Below are positions 47,065 to 54,719 of a DNA stretch of 64,000 nt, piece after piece (within the stretch, counting starts at the first letter, position 1; each line of letters starts with the position of its first letter). Source of the stretch: Mycolicibacterium moriokaense (GTDB taxonomy: Bacteria > Actinomycetota > Actinomycetes > Mycobacteriales > Mycobacteriaceae); the NCBI RefSeq assembly GCF_010726085.1, contig NZ_AP022560.1, positions 1,364,001-1,428,000 of the forward strand. Reading direction: 5' to 3'. The notes beneath the pieces are model-generated. The model saw only the letters and a list, made by a program, of their open reading frames with translations, made no database searches and was not told the origin of the DNA. The translations under genes and the position numbers were made by a program.

Positions 47065-48072
47065 GTGACTCAAGATACGTCTGCGGTATGCCCCGTGACC
47101 AGGGAAACCGCACCGGTGGCAGCTGGGTGCCCGGTTTCGTCGGGTGGATATGACACCCTGCCCGAGCCGCTCGGCCCCGACTCGTTGACCTGGAAGTACT
47201 TCGGCAGGTGGACCGGAATGCTGCAAGGTCCGTGGGCCGGCTCGATGCAGAACATGCATCCGCAGCTGGGCGCCGCCGTGCAGCAGCACTCGATCTTCTT
47301 CATCGAGCGGATGCCGCGGCTCTTCCGGTCGGTCTATCCGATCGGGGGCGTGGTCTTCGACGGCGACCGCGCACCCAAGACCGGGGCGCAGGTGCGCGAC
47401 TACCACATCGGGATCAAGGGCGTCGACGATCAGGGGCGACGGTACAGCGCGCTGAATCCCGACGTCTTCTACTGGGCGCATGCCACGTTCTTCAAGTCGA
47501 CACTGCTGGCCGCGGAGTGGCTCGGCGGCGGCCTCACCGACGCTCAGCGGCGCCAGCTCTTCGACGAGCACATCACGTGGTACCGGATGTACGGCATGAG
47601 CATGCGGCCGGTACCGAAGTCGTGGGAGGAGTTCCAGGAGTACTGGGACCACATGTGCAACAACGTGTTAGAGAACAATTGGGCGGCGCGCGAGGTGCTC
47701 GATCTGTCGTCGATGCCGAAGCATCCGTCGTTGGAGTGGATGCCCGATTGGCTGTGGAAGCTTCAGATCGCAGTGATGCAGCGGTTCTTCAACTTCGCGA
47801 CCGTGGGCCTGTTCGACCCGCCGGTGCGTGAGCTGATGGGCTACACGTGGTCGCCCCGTCAGGAGCGGCTGCACCGGCTGTTCGGCAAGACCGTGTACTG
47901 GGTCACCAAGTTCCTGCCGAAGCGGATGATGATGCATCCGCGCAAGCGCTCGGCGTGGGATCGAGCGACCGGGCGGCTACCCGCGGACGCGCCGCTGGTG
48001 GAAACGCCTGCACGCAACCTGCCGCCCGTCGAGTACCGCGACGACCCGCACTACTACAGCCCCAAGGTCTGA
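47065..48072 (+). CDS. Oxygenase MpaB / latex-clearing protein family (DUF2236)
   Basis: The 335-aa protein shows DUF2236 features: GPDSLTWKYFGRW, the heme-pocket region VFYWAHATFFKSTLLAAEW (His near residue 149) and a C-terminal RLFGKTVYWVTKFLPKRM. Relatives include MpaB oxygenases and rubber-cleaving Lcp with b-type heme. GTG start with no strong RBS. Substrate unknown; control by the divergent TetR is likely. Confidence 0.85.
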   Translation: MTQDTSAVCPVTRETAPVAAGCPVSSGGYDTLPEPLGPDSLTWKYFGRWTGMLQGPWAGSMQNMHPQLGAAVQQHSIFFIERMPRLFRSVYPIGGVVFDGDRAPKTGAQVRDYHIGIKGVDDQGRRYSALNPDVFYWAHATFFKSTLLAAEWLGGGLTDAQRRQLFDEHITWYRMYGMSMRPVPKSWEEFQEYWDHMCNNVLENNWAAREVLDLSSMPKHPSLEWMPDWLWKLQIAVMQRFFNFATVGLFDPPVRELMGYTWSPRQERLHRLFGKTVYWVTKFLPKRMMMHPRKRSAWDRATGRLPADAPLVETPARNLPPVEYRDDPHYYSPKV

Positions 48073-48075
48073 CGA

Positions 48076-48432
48076 CTAGCGCCGGACGACGTATCCCGTC
48101 CACATGGCGCCGTCGAAATACCTTAGTTGCCAACGGTTTTGCGGATCGGGAAACCAGCCGGCCTGAATCGGCGGGTAGCGGCCGAACACGCCCCGTTGGT
48201 CACCGGCCAGGCTCAGTCGGTATTCGTAGTCCGCGCGCGCACGCAGGCCCGCATCGCGGATGGCGAGAGCCTTCCTGCGGTGGTTGACGAACAGGAACAG
48301 TCCGACGATCGCTGAGATGGCGACGGCCTCATACCACCCGTTCGCGAGCCACCAGAACGTGATGAGCGCAGCCGTACCGGTGACGATGCGATGGCGTCGC
48401 CAGAACGGCCGTCCGGCCTGCTGGTAGAGCAC
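48076..48432 (-). CDS. DUF2510 membrane protein
   Basis: The 118-aa protein has two predicted membrane helices (about 19-35 and 38-50) and the DUF2510 module near the C-terminus: AGWFPDPQNRWQLRYFDGAMWT. DUF2510 occurs in many actinobacterial envelope proteins; its role is unknown. It converges on the oxygenase gene with 3 nt between. Confidence 0.85.
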   Translation of the reverse strand: MLYQQAGRPFWRRHRIVTGTAALITFWWLANGWYEAVAISAIVGLFLFVNHRRKALAIRDAGLRARADYEYRLSLAGDQRGVFGRYPPIQAGWFPDPQNRWQLRYFDGAMWTGYVVRR

Positions 48433-48542
48433 ACAGCGAGATTACTTGGTCGGCGGGCGCCCAGGTCGCTCGTCTTGATGAACCGCGCGCGTGGACCGGC
48501 CACCTGTGGCACGATCTTGAAACCCTTTCCTGCGGAGGTGGA

Positions 48543-49607
48543 ATGCGTAAGTGGCTGGCCCTGTCGGCAGCGACAGCCACGGTCGCCGCCGCCTGTGCGT
48601 GGGCGGCACCTGCGCTCGCCGACGCGTGCTTCGATCGCAAGACCCAGCCGTACACCTCGGTGGTCGACAGCCATTTCCACCTTCGGCCGTTTGGCGGGCC
48701 GGGCATACCGCTGGCGGAGGTGGCCGACTACTGGCGCCAAACCGGCGTTCGCTACGTCAACATCTACGGCATCGGGCAGGTGCTGCCGGAGGGCTCGGCG
48801 TGCACGTATTACCTCCACTGCGTCGGCGCACCGGTCACGCCCAGCATGAAGAACGACGTCGAGAATGCGGAGGAGATCGCGCGGACCAACGTCGAGGGGG
48901 CCCAGCTCACCCTTTCGATGACGTTTCCCGATCTGGCCAATCCCGCAGGCATTCTCGACCAGATGCGTCAGCTCGACGAGGCATATCCGGGCAAGTTCAA
49001 GTGGATGGGCGAAGTCAACCTCATCAAGCAGGCGCTGTTCGGCAACCTGGCGCAACCGGCGGACCTCGGCGACATCGTTGCGTGGCGGCCGTTCATGGAT
49101 GAACTCCTTCGGCGTGGCATGCCGATCGCCATCCACTCCGATCTGGGGAACGACGCGGAGCCGCTGAAGTACCTCTATCTGATGGAGGCCGCCCTGTCCC
49201 TCTACCCCGAGAACAAGATCATCTGGCCGCACATGGGGCTGTCCAACGAGCAGAAGAAGATGGACCCGGCGCTGCACATCGAGGTGCTCCGACGCCTCAT
49301 GGACGAGCACCCGAACCTCTACTTGGACATCAGTTGGCGGGTCCTGCAGGACTCGTACTTCTCGAACGAGTCGATCAGGAATCAGTACGTGCCGTTCTTC
49401 GATCAGTACTCGGCCAGAATCATTCCGGGCACGGACTTCGTCGCGTCGAGAACAAAGGACTTCGCGGTCTACGCCGAGGAGCTCGACGTCACGAGTCAGA
49501 TCAACAAGTACCTCAACGACAAGGCCTTCCGGGACATCGCGCTCGGGCAGAGCTATTTCGACTTGTTGGGGCTGCCCGAGCGCGCGCCGGAAGTGTGCCC
49601 GGAGTGA
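48543..49607 (+). CDS. Exported amidohydrolase-family metal-dependent hydrolase
   Basis: The 354-aa protein has a signal peptide (MRKWLALSAATATVAAACAWAAPALA) and an amidohydrolase_2-like TIM barrel starting with the metal motif VVDSHFHLRP. KWMGEVNLIKQALFG, MPIAIHSDLGND, WPHMGLS and GTDFVAS supply further metal-site candidates. ATG 48543 has GGAGGTG 5 nt upstream. It probably acts in the periplasm on an unknown ring or carboxylate substrate. Confidence 0.85.
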   Translation: MRKWLALSAATATVAAACAWAAPALADACFDRKTQPYTSVVDSHFHLRPFGGPGIPLAEVADYWRQTGVRYVNIYGIGQVLPEGSACTYYLHCVGAPVTPSMKNDVENAEEIARTNVEGAQLTLSMTFPDLANPAGILDQMRQLDEAYPGKFKWMGEVNLIKQALFGNLAQPADLGDIVAWRPFMDELLRRGMPIAIHSDLGNDAEPLKYLYLMEAALSLYPENKIIWPHMGLSNEQKKMDPALHIEVLRRLMDEHPNLYLDISWRVLQDSYFSNESIRNQYVPFFDQYSARIIPGTDFVASRTKDFAVYAEELDVTSQINKYLNDKAFRDIALGQSYFDLLGLPERAPEVCPE

Positions 49608-49627
49608 CGAGGACGTCTTAGAGGTTT

Positions 49628-49703
49628 TGGTGCCCCCGCGGAGTTTCGATCTCCGTACCCGCGGATTAAAAGTCCGCTGCTCTTCCGAGTGAGCTACGGG
49701 GGC
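49628..49703 (-). tRNA. tRNA-Lys (anticodon TTT)
   Basis: A full cloverleaf can be folded on the minus strand: acceptor GCCCCCG/CGGGGGC, D-arm GCTC, anticodon loop CTTTTAA, T-arm with GATCGAAACTC, and encoded CCA (49628-49630). Confidence 0.95.
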
Positions 49704-49817
49704 GGAGCCACTCTATCGGAGCGCTTATGGAGTTGTGCAAATCGGACCAACTGAGCTATCCAGCGTGCAGCCGACACGACTTCGCGTCGGGCACCGCCCT
49801 TCTCGGGCGCCCTCGAT
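49704..49817 (-). ncRNA. Candidate omega-RNA 3' end and guide region of TnpB
   Basis: Directly after the TnpB stop the minus strand forms two hairpins: GGGC-GCCC paired structure (49789-49812) and an 8-bp stem with an AAGT loop (49771-49790). The next sequence, at the place where a guide would begin, contains a tRNA D-arm-like stretch GGATAGCTCAGTTGGT (49746-49761). Expression and boundaries are inferred from TnpB family organisation. Confidence 0.45.
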
Positions 49818-51280
49818 TCAAGCCGGGAATTCGGTGTGAATCTCGGTTCCCGCGTCATCCGAACTGTTTTCACCGTCACCCGTCAGGTAACGGTGGCCAC
49901 ACGTTCGTCCGCGGGCATTGGTGGCCCGGCCCGCTGCTCGGGGGTCCGGGGATCCGCTGGCGCCACGATGGTCCGCACCCCAGCGGGCCAGGTTGGCCGC
50001 AGCGTTGCAGTCGCGGTCAGCAGAGTATCCACATGCGCATTTGAACACTCGGTCGGCCAACCTGAGGTCGCCGCGGATGCTTCCGCACGCTGGGCAAAGT
50101 CGGCTGGAGGGGTACCAACGGTCGGCGATGACGAGCTCGCCGCCGCGCCAAGCCTGCTTGTACTGCAGGAGCCGGGCAAATTCTGCCCAACCCGCGTCGG
50201 AGATGGCGCGGGCGAGGCGACGGTTGGCGAGCATGCCACGCACGTTAAGGTCCTCGATGACGAGCTGGTCGTGCGTCTTGACCAGCAGCGTGGAAACCTG
50301 ATGAAGGAAATGCCGCCGTACGTTCGCGACGCGTGCGTGGTGGCGCCTCAGTTTCGCTATGGCCTCTTGGTAATTCTTTGATCCTTTCTGTTTGCGTGCC
50401 AACGATTTAGCCAAGAGCTGTTGCTTTCTCAGTCCACCGTAAGTGCTTTGGGGGCGTGTGTGATCCGCGCGATCTCTCGACCGTCGGCGGTGGCCGCCAC
50501 CAAGTACGCCGATAAACCCAGATCAACGCCGACCCATGCGCGAGTGTCGGTCGGGTCGTGGGGTTGATGCCTTTCGGCGAGGTGTAGCGCGGCAGCCTCC
50601 ACGTTCAACGACACCCACCAGCGGCCCCCACGGTGGCTAACGGTGGCGAACAGAATCTTCGCGCGCCCCTTGTTGAGCATGCCTCGTAGGCGGCGGGTGT
50701 TGTCGTGCACACGTATCTGCCCGATGCCCGGCAGGGTGACCGACCGGGGGCGATTGTTGTCACCGACCCGGATGGGTGGCATTCGGCCGGCACGGTGCCT
50801 GTTCCGCATGCGGAACGACGGTGTGGAACCGGCTTTCTTCTTGAACTTCGGAAAGCCGACTTTCTTACCCCTCCGAGAACCGGAACGACACTGAGACCAC
50901 GCGCTCAGCCCCTTGGACAGGTCTGCGGCCGCCTCCTCGAACACCTCTTGGCGCACTTCACGCCGCCATGGCAGGCCAGTCGCCACTATTTCTGCGACGC
51001 CGTCCAGGCCGACGGCGAAGACCCTGCCGGCATCGGCGGATCTCTTCCATGTGTTGAACGCGTTGATCAGATCGAAGCCGGTCCACGGCACCTCAGTGAT
51101 GGGATCGGCTTTGCGGTCGGTCATTGCAGACTTGACGAGCGCCAGGCACTGGTTGAAACCGAACCGGGCCGCTCCCGCGTGCCGGGCCAGCGCCATACGC
51201 TGTTCCGCTGACGGTCGAGGCAGAACCTGAACGTCGTGTGCCGTGACATCACTGCTGAGGCTTCCACTAGCCTCCGACAC
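49818..51280 (-). pseudogene. tnpB: TnpB RNA-guided nuclease, split by a one-base frameshift
   Basis: Reading from GTG 51280, the first frame covers the N-terminal and RuvC-I parts (VGVDLGLSAYL, catalytic Asp) and stops at TGA 50429-50431. The second frame continues from about 50430 with LRKQQLLAKSLARKQKGSKNYQ, RuvC-II (LVIEDLNVRG, Glu), the zinc ribbon CPACGS...CACG and RuvC-III (ADRDCNAAANLA, Asp) to 49818. A missing base around GTGGA-CTGAGA explains the shift. All catalytic residues survive, so inactivation is recent or the shift is programmed or a sequencing error. Confidence 0.85.
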
Positions 51281-51403
51281 TCCCGCGGAGCCGAGCTAGA
51301 CCTCAGTGCGTGGGGCTCGTTTGAGGATTGGGGTGCCGGTGCCCTAAGCTATCGAAGCTCACAGCGTCATAGCGTTGCGAGTACCCCGGAGAGATTCGGC
51401 TGG

Positions 51404-51476
51404 GCCCCCTTCGTCTAGCGGCCTAGGACGCCGCCCTTTCAAGGCGGTAGCGCGGGTTCGAATCCCGTAGGGGGTA
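51404..51476 (+). tRNA. tRNA-Glu (anticodon TTC)
   Basis: Cloverleaf with acceptor GCCCCCT/AGGGGGT, D-loop GTCTAGCGGCCTAGGAC, anticodon loop CTTTCAA and T-loop GGTTCGAATCC; CCA is not encoded. Confidence 0.96.
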
Positions 51477-51509
51477 CGCGCGGCGCACGTACGATGGAGC
51501 CGCAAGCAA

Positions 51510-51586
51510 GGCCCTGTGGCGCAGTTGGTTAGCGCGCCGCCCTGTCACGGCGGAGGTCGCGGGTTCAAGTCCCGTCAGGGTCGCCA
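51510..51586 (+). tRNA. tRNA-Asp (anticodon GTC)
   Basis: Cloverleaf with acceptor GGCCCTG/CAGGGTC, D-arm GCGCAGTTGGTTAGCGC, anticodon loop CTGTCAC, T-loop GGTTCAAGTCC and encoded CCA. Confidence 0.96.
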
Positions 51587-51631
51587 TTTTTTGGCGAGGC
51601 ACTTTGGTTCTCGACATGGCCGGTGCCTTCC

Positions 51632-51705
51632 GGCCAGGTAGCTCAGTTGGTACGAGCGTCCGCCTGAAAAGCGGAAGGTCGCCGGTTCGATCCCGGCCCT
51701 GGCCA
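51632..51705 (+). tRNA. tRNA-Phe (anticodon GAA), integration target
   Basis: Cloverleaf with acceptor GGCCAGG/CCTGGCC, D-arm GCTCAGTTGGTACGAGC, anticodon loop CTGAAAA and T-loop GGTTCGATCCC. Its 3' half from 51667 is duplicated at 59233-59272, so the satellite element integrated here and restored a functional gene. Confidence 0.96.
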
Positions 51706-51706
51706 C
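51667..51706 (+). repeat. attL core, 40-bp direct repeat
   Basis: Forty bases from the anticodon loop to just past the tRNA-Phe 3' end are identical to 59233-59272. This is the crossover region of the integrated element on the integrase side. Confidence 0.92.
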
Positions 51707-51740
51707 TTCAGAGGCTATTTTCGCCTTGGTATTCGACGCA

Positions 51741-51759
51741 AATCGTCGTTTATTCGTCT
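51741..51759. repeat. Candidate integrase arm-type sites, left end
   Basis: AATCGTCG (51741-51748) and TTATTCGTCT (51750-51759) both recur near the right end (59138-59145, 59221-59228 and 59106-59115). Repetition at both ends fits arm-type binding sites of a tyrosine integrase. Confidence 0.45.
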
Positions 51760-52937
51760 CTTATGCCGACTGCCCGGTCCAGCACATCGGCCACCTCGGT
51801 ATGAACATGACCGCGTGACATGTAGACATCTTGGGTCATTGACGGGCGTGCGTGCCCCAGTTGGTCGGCCCCGATCCGCGCCGACAGGCCCGAGTCATCG
51901 ATCAGGGTGGCCACCGTCTTGCGGAAGCTGTGTGAGCTGACATCGGGCAGATCGAGTGCGTCACGGACCTCGCGCCACTGCTTGCCGAAGTTGTCCGGGT
52001 CGCGCAGGGTGCCCGTCGAAGATGGGAAGATCACCCCGGCTGTCCCGGACCGCAGCGGGTCGCCCTTGCGTCGGTGCAGCGCGTCGATAGCGAACTGGGG
52101 GAGCGGTACGGATCGTTCGTCGCCGCCTTTGGTGAAGTCCTGGCGGACTAGGCCCTTGCCTTTCAGTCTGACTATGGACCCGGACACGGTGGCGACTCGG
52201 TTGTCGAGGTCAATGTCCTCCCATCGCAAGGCCAACAGTTCGCCGCGGCGGAGCCCGGTAGCGGCCAGCATGATCACGGGGTCGCGCAGATCCTTCTGCT
52301 GGCAGACCTCCGATGTCTCGACCGCGCCGAGCAGTCCTCGTACCTGGTCCATCGCGAGGCCAGGTGCCCCCTTGGCCCTCTTCTTCTCCGTCTTCTTCAC
52401 TCGTCGCGGGGCAATCTCGCGCACCGGGTTCGTTCCAATCGCGCCGACCATGACGGCCTCGGTCAGTACCGAGTTCAACGCAACCTTTGTGTGACGCTCG
52501 CGTGTCGCGCCGTGGTCGCGTCGGATGCCCTTCAAGACCTCGTTCAGGAGCCCGGGGGTGGCCTCATTGACCCGAATCCCCGCAAACCTCGACCGCACAG
52601 TGTTGATTGTGGCTTCGTAGGTGTCGATGCTCTTAGGAGCCAAGTCGTCGTCTGCGCGGCAGCGTTCGATGTACCGGGTGAGCAGATCACCCATCAGTGC
52701 CGAGCCGGTGATACTGCCCGTCCCTGGCGGCCGGCGTTGGGCAATCGCATCCCACAGCGCGGCCTCCGCAGCGGCGCCATATTCATCTTGAACACCAGCG
52801 GGTGTCATACGCTCCAGTCGGCGCGTCACACCGTCGCGGTCACGATAACGACACCGAGCGACCCAAACATCCTTGGCCACTTGGACTCTCGCAATCTTGC
52901 CGTGCTGCCCGATACGCAGCGGCGGCCTACCCGCCAT
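51750..52937 (-). CDS. int: Tyrosine-type site-specific integrase
   Basis: The 395-aa recombinase has an N-terminal arm-binding/AP2-like region, a core-binding SAM-like domain (LLTRYIERCRADDDLAPKSIDTYEA) and the catalytic domain: Arg in TGLRRGELLAL, HSFRKT (His-x-x-Arg), LGHARPSMTQDVY with the Tyr nucleophile. ATG 52937 (MAGRPPLRIGQHGK) is chosen over the longer frame. It ends 44 bp from attL. It overlaps the repressor stop by 11 nt. Confidence 0.93.
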   Translation of the reverse strand: MAGRPPLRIGQHGKIARVQVAKDVWVARCRYRDRDGVTRRLERMTPAGVQDEYGAAAEAALWDAIAQRRPPGTGSITGSALMGDLLTRYIERCRADDDLAPKSIDTYEATINTVRSRFAGIRVNEATPGLLNEVLKGIRRDHGATRERHTKVALNSVLTEAVMVGAIGTNPVREIAPRRVKKTEKKRAKGAPGLAMDQVRGLLGAVETSEVCQQKDLRDPVIMLAATGLRRGELLALRWEDIDLDNRVATVSGSIVRLKGKGLVRQDFTKGGDERSVPLPQFAIDALHRRKGDPLRSGTAGVIFPSSTGTLRDPDNFGKQWREVRDALDLPDVSSHSFRKTVATLIDDSGLSARIGADQLGHARPSMTQDVYMSRGHVHTEVADVLDRAVGIRDE

Positions 52938-53412
52938 CTTTGGTGCTCCGATTGACGTTCCCCGCTTCGTTTTGCGCATCGAAAAACGCAAGCGAAGCCG
53001 ATCGGGCCGCATCACGGGCAGCCTCTGCTGCCTTCAGAAGAGATTCGACTGTTTCTTCGTACCGCTTGAGGATCTCCTCGCTGATCCCGGAAAAGTTTTG
53101 GACTGCAGACAGTCTCGTTACCTCGTCGCCCGGTAGGTATTCGATCGTCAGCGCATTGTCTTGACCGTAAAGCAGTTGCAAGGGAGCAACATCTAGTGCC
53201 TTGGCAAGCACGACCAATTCATGCACGGCGAGGTACTTGCGACGGCCGTTCTCCAAATCTGCAATAACCGACCGGCTGACCCGGTAACCCAGTTCCGCGG
53301 TGCGATCCGATAGCCACTGTGCGGAGCGCGGTTCGCGCAGCCGAGCTATCTCGCGGGCTGCACGTGAGGCGTGGGCCTCCGCCCAGTCCTTCGGCTCCCA
53401 GTCTTGTGGCAT
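52927..53412 (-). CDS. XRE-family repressor-like protein of the element
   Basis: The 161-aa product has an HTH region AQWLSDRTAELGYRVSRSVIADLENGRRKYLAVHELVVLAKAL, typical of Cro/CI regulators, and a C-terminal helical stretch likely to dimerise (SEEILKRYEETVESLLKAAEAARDA). ATG 53412 is preceded 7 nt upstream by TACCCT on the minus strand, a leaderless pattern; GTG 53448 is an alternative start. It is divergent from the excisionase gene and probably controls lysogeny-like maintenance. Confidence 0.82.
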   Translation of the reverse strand: MPQDWEPKDWAEAHASRAAREIARLREPRSAQWLSDRTAELGYRVSRSVIADLENGRRKYLAVHELVVLAKALDVAPLQLLYGQDNALTIEYLPGDEVTRLSAVQNFSGISEEILKRYEETVESLLKAAEAARDAARSASLAFFDAQNEAGNVNRSTKDGG

Positions 53413-53419
53413 GACACGC

Positions 53420-53425
53420 AGGGTA
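53420..53425 (-). promoter_or_regulatory. -10 box of the repressor promoter
   Basis: TACCCT on the minus strand is followed by 7 nt and ATG 53412, suggesting a leaderless repressor mRNA as in many lysogeny promoters. Confidence 0.4.
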
Positions 53426-53462
53426 GTCGAGTACTTGCGGGAATTCACGCGACACAGCTAGT

Positions 53463-53480
53463 CTGAGTGGGACAACTCAG
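53463..53480. promoter_or_regulatory. Operator-like palindrome in the repressor/early promoter region
   Basis: CTGAGT and ACTCAG are exact inverted arms separated by 6 bp. A second palindrome GTAGATCTAC follows at 53498-53507. Both lie between the divergent regulator genes. Confidence 0.5.
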
Positions 53481-53522
53481 CATGCCTTACGACATGTGTA
53501 GATCTACGCAAAGGAGAACAGG

Positions 53523-53735
53523 ATGACGCTGCTGCCCTCATCAGGCCAACAGTCCGACCCGTGGCTCACTCGATCCGAGGTAGCCCATCGCCTACAGATC
53601 CCCGAGAAGACGTTGGCTCAGTGGGCCAGCCAACGGAAGGGGCCGCCGTACCGGCGCTTCGGTCGTCACACCAGGTACAAGCTGTCCGATTGCATCTTGT
53701 GGGAGAACGCGCAGGCGGCCGGCGGCGCCGCCTGA
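53523..53735 (+). CDS. xis: Excisionase-like helix-turn-helix protein
   Basis: The 70-aa protein has the MerR-like winged-HTH of phage excisionases: LTRSEVAHRLQIPEKTLAQWASQRKGPPYRRFGRHTRYKLSD. AAAGGAGAA precedes ATG 53523 by 6 nt. As the first gene of the plus-strand operon it may act both in excision and in early control. Confidence 0.82.
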   Translation: MTLLPSSGQQSDPWLTRSEVAHRLQIPEKTLAQWASQRKGPPYRRFGRHTRYKLSDCILWENAQAAGGAA

Positions 53736-54100
53736 TGCGCACCTACCCCGAACACGAAGATCTCGGTCTCGACCCCAAGGCGGACCGGACCGAGGACCTT
53801 CGGGTCGGAAAGAGCGAATCCCCCGGGGCTGCCACCCCGAGGGATTCCGTAACCCGTCACTCACCAAGAGATCTAGGAGCCTCCATGATGACACATACTC
53901 AGCGTCTCGACGACGCCGTGAATCGGATCGACCTGATCCGTGCAGACATCAACGCGGTGATCCGCGACCTACCCGAGAACGTCCCGATGCTCGCCCTCGT
54001 CGACGTCGTCAACTCGTTATGGAATCTGCGCAACGCCTCCGTCCTACTCAATAAGGCCACCGAAACCCTGGAAGCCGCCGCCGAGGAGGTGCAGCAATGA
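53735..54100 (+). CDS. Small helical element protein
   Basis: ATG 53735 overlaps the excisionase stop (TGATG) and opens 121 codons, but a strong RBS (AGGAG) precedes ATG 53885, which would give a 71-aa protein MMTHTQRLDDAVNRID with an all-helical pattern. A hairpin at 53816-53847 lies in the disputed part. The short form is more likely the product; the long form cannot be ruled out. No family recognised. Confidence 0.6.
   Translation: MRTYPEHEDLGLDPKADRTEDLRVGKSESPGAATPRDSVTRHSPRDLGASMMTHTQRLDDAVNRIDLIRADINAVIRDLPENVPMLALVDVVNSLWNLRNASVLLNKATETLEAAAEEVQQ
53816..53847 (+). terminator. Hairpin before ATG 53885
   Basis: GAATCCC and GGGATTC pair, with an inner GGGG/CCCC helix and a 6-nt loop. 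It has no U-run and could instead be a regulatory or processing structure. Confidence 0.45.
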
Positions 54101-54357
54101 GCAACCTTGCGACAAAATTCGACGAAGCCGTAGCCGGATGGGACGACCAAATTCCATGCGTGTGGGAAACCGATTCGGGTAGGCCTTGCCGACGCGCAGC
54201 CCGGTGGTTCCTCGACATCCACGGCTGCATGCGAGGAACCCTGTGCGGGCACCACTTTCGGACCTGGCAGCGCGACAACTACGGCTGCACGCTCTGTCCG
54301 CACTGCGGTGTCGACTTCCCTAGCTTCGCCGATATATATACGGCGCGAAAACTATGA
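54097..54357 (+). CDS. Small Cys-rich zinc-ribbon-like element protein
   Basis: The 86-aa protein has Cys and His spacing suggesting metal binding: PCVWETDSGRPCRR, HGCMRGTLCGHHF and the terminal CTLCPHCGVDF. It is coupled to the upstream gene (ATGA) and to the following gene. Zn-binding proteins of this size occur in mycobacteriophage early operons; the role is unknown. Confidence 0.65.
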   Translation: MSNLATKFDEAVAGWDDQIPCVWETDSGRPCRRAARWFLDIHGCMRGTLCGHHFRTWQRDNYGCTLCPHCGVDFPSFADIYTARKL

Positions 54358-54719
54358 CCGGCAACATCGACGCGGTAACCCGCTCCCAGTCGGGGGCGGG
54401 TTATCCCGCGAGCCAACAGGTGAGCTGGTACGAGACGTACATCTACGCATCGAATATCGCTGCACAACAGGGTGTATCGCTAGATTCGGTCTTACCGATC
54501 GCTGGTACAGCGCAGTGGTGCGGGTTGTCCGACGATGATGCCCGCAAGCTGCTGGCCCTGATCCTCGGCGGGGTCCGAGAAGCGTTGAACCACGACGTCG
54601 AACAAGAGCGTCGTGCTGATGCTGCCCGCGAAATACGATGCGCCGGGCAATGGTCGGCGCTCGCGGGGCGTATCCGATCGGGTCGCGGCGGCGCCTATAT
54701 TCCGAGAAAGGCTTCGTGA
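54354..54719 (+). CDS. DUF2742-like element protein
   Basis: The 121-aa protein contains PIAGTAQWCGLSDDDARKLLALI and a C-terminal WSALAGRIRSGRGG, the layout of DUF2742 proteins known from phiRv1/phiRv2 and mycobacteriophages. It overlaps both neighbours by 4 nt, so it is tightly operonic with the replication gene. Function unknown. Confidence 0.65.
   Translation: MTGNIDAVTRSQSGAGYPASQQVSWYETYIYASNIAAQQGVSLDSVLPIAGTAQWCGLSDDDARKLLALILGGVREALNHDVEQERRADAAREIRCAGQWSALAGRIRSGRGGAYIPRKAS

Larger units (their letters stand above)
49704..51280 (-). mobile_element. TnpB-only insertion element (IS1341-like) remnant
   Basis: The region between tRNA-Lys and tRNA-Glu holds a TnpB gene without a TnpA transposase and a 3' hairpin-rich tail typical of omega-RNA. 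Element ends were not identified exactly; no inverted repeats are expected for this class. Composition is as GC-rich as the host, so transfer within actinobacteria is likely. Confidence 0.7.
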
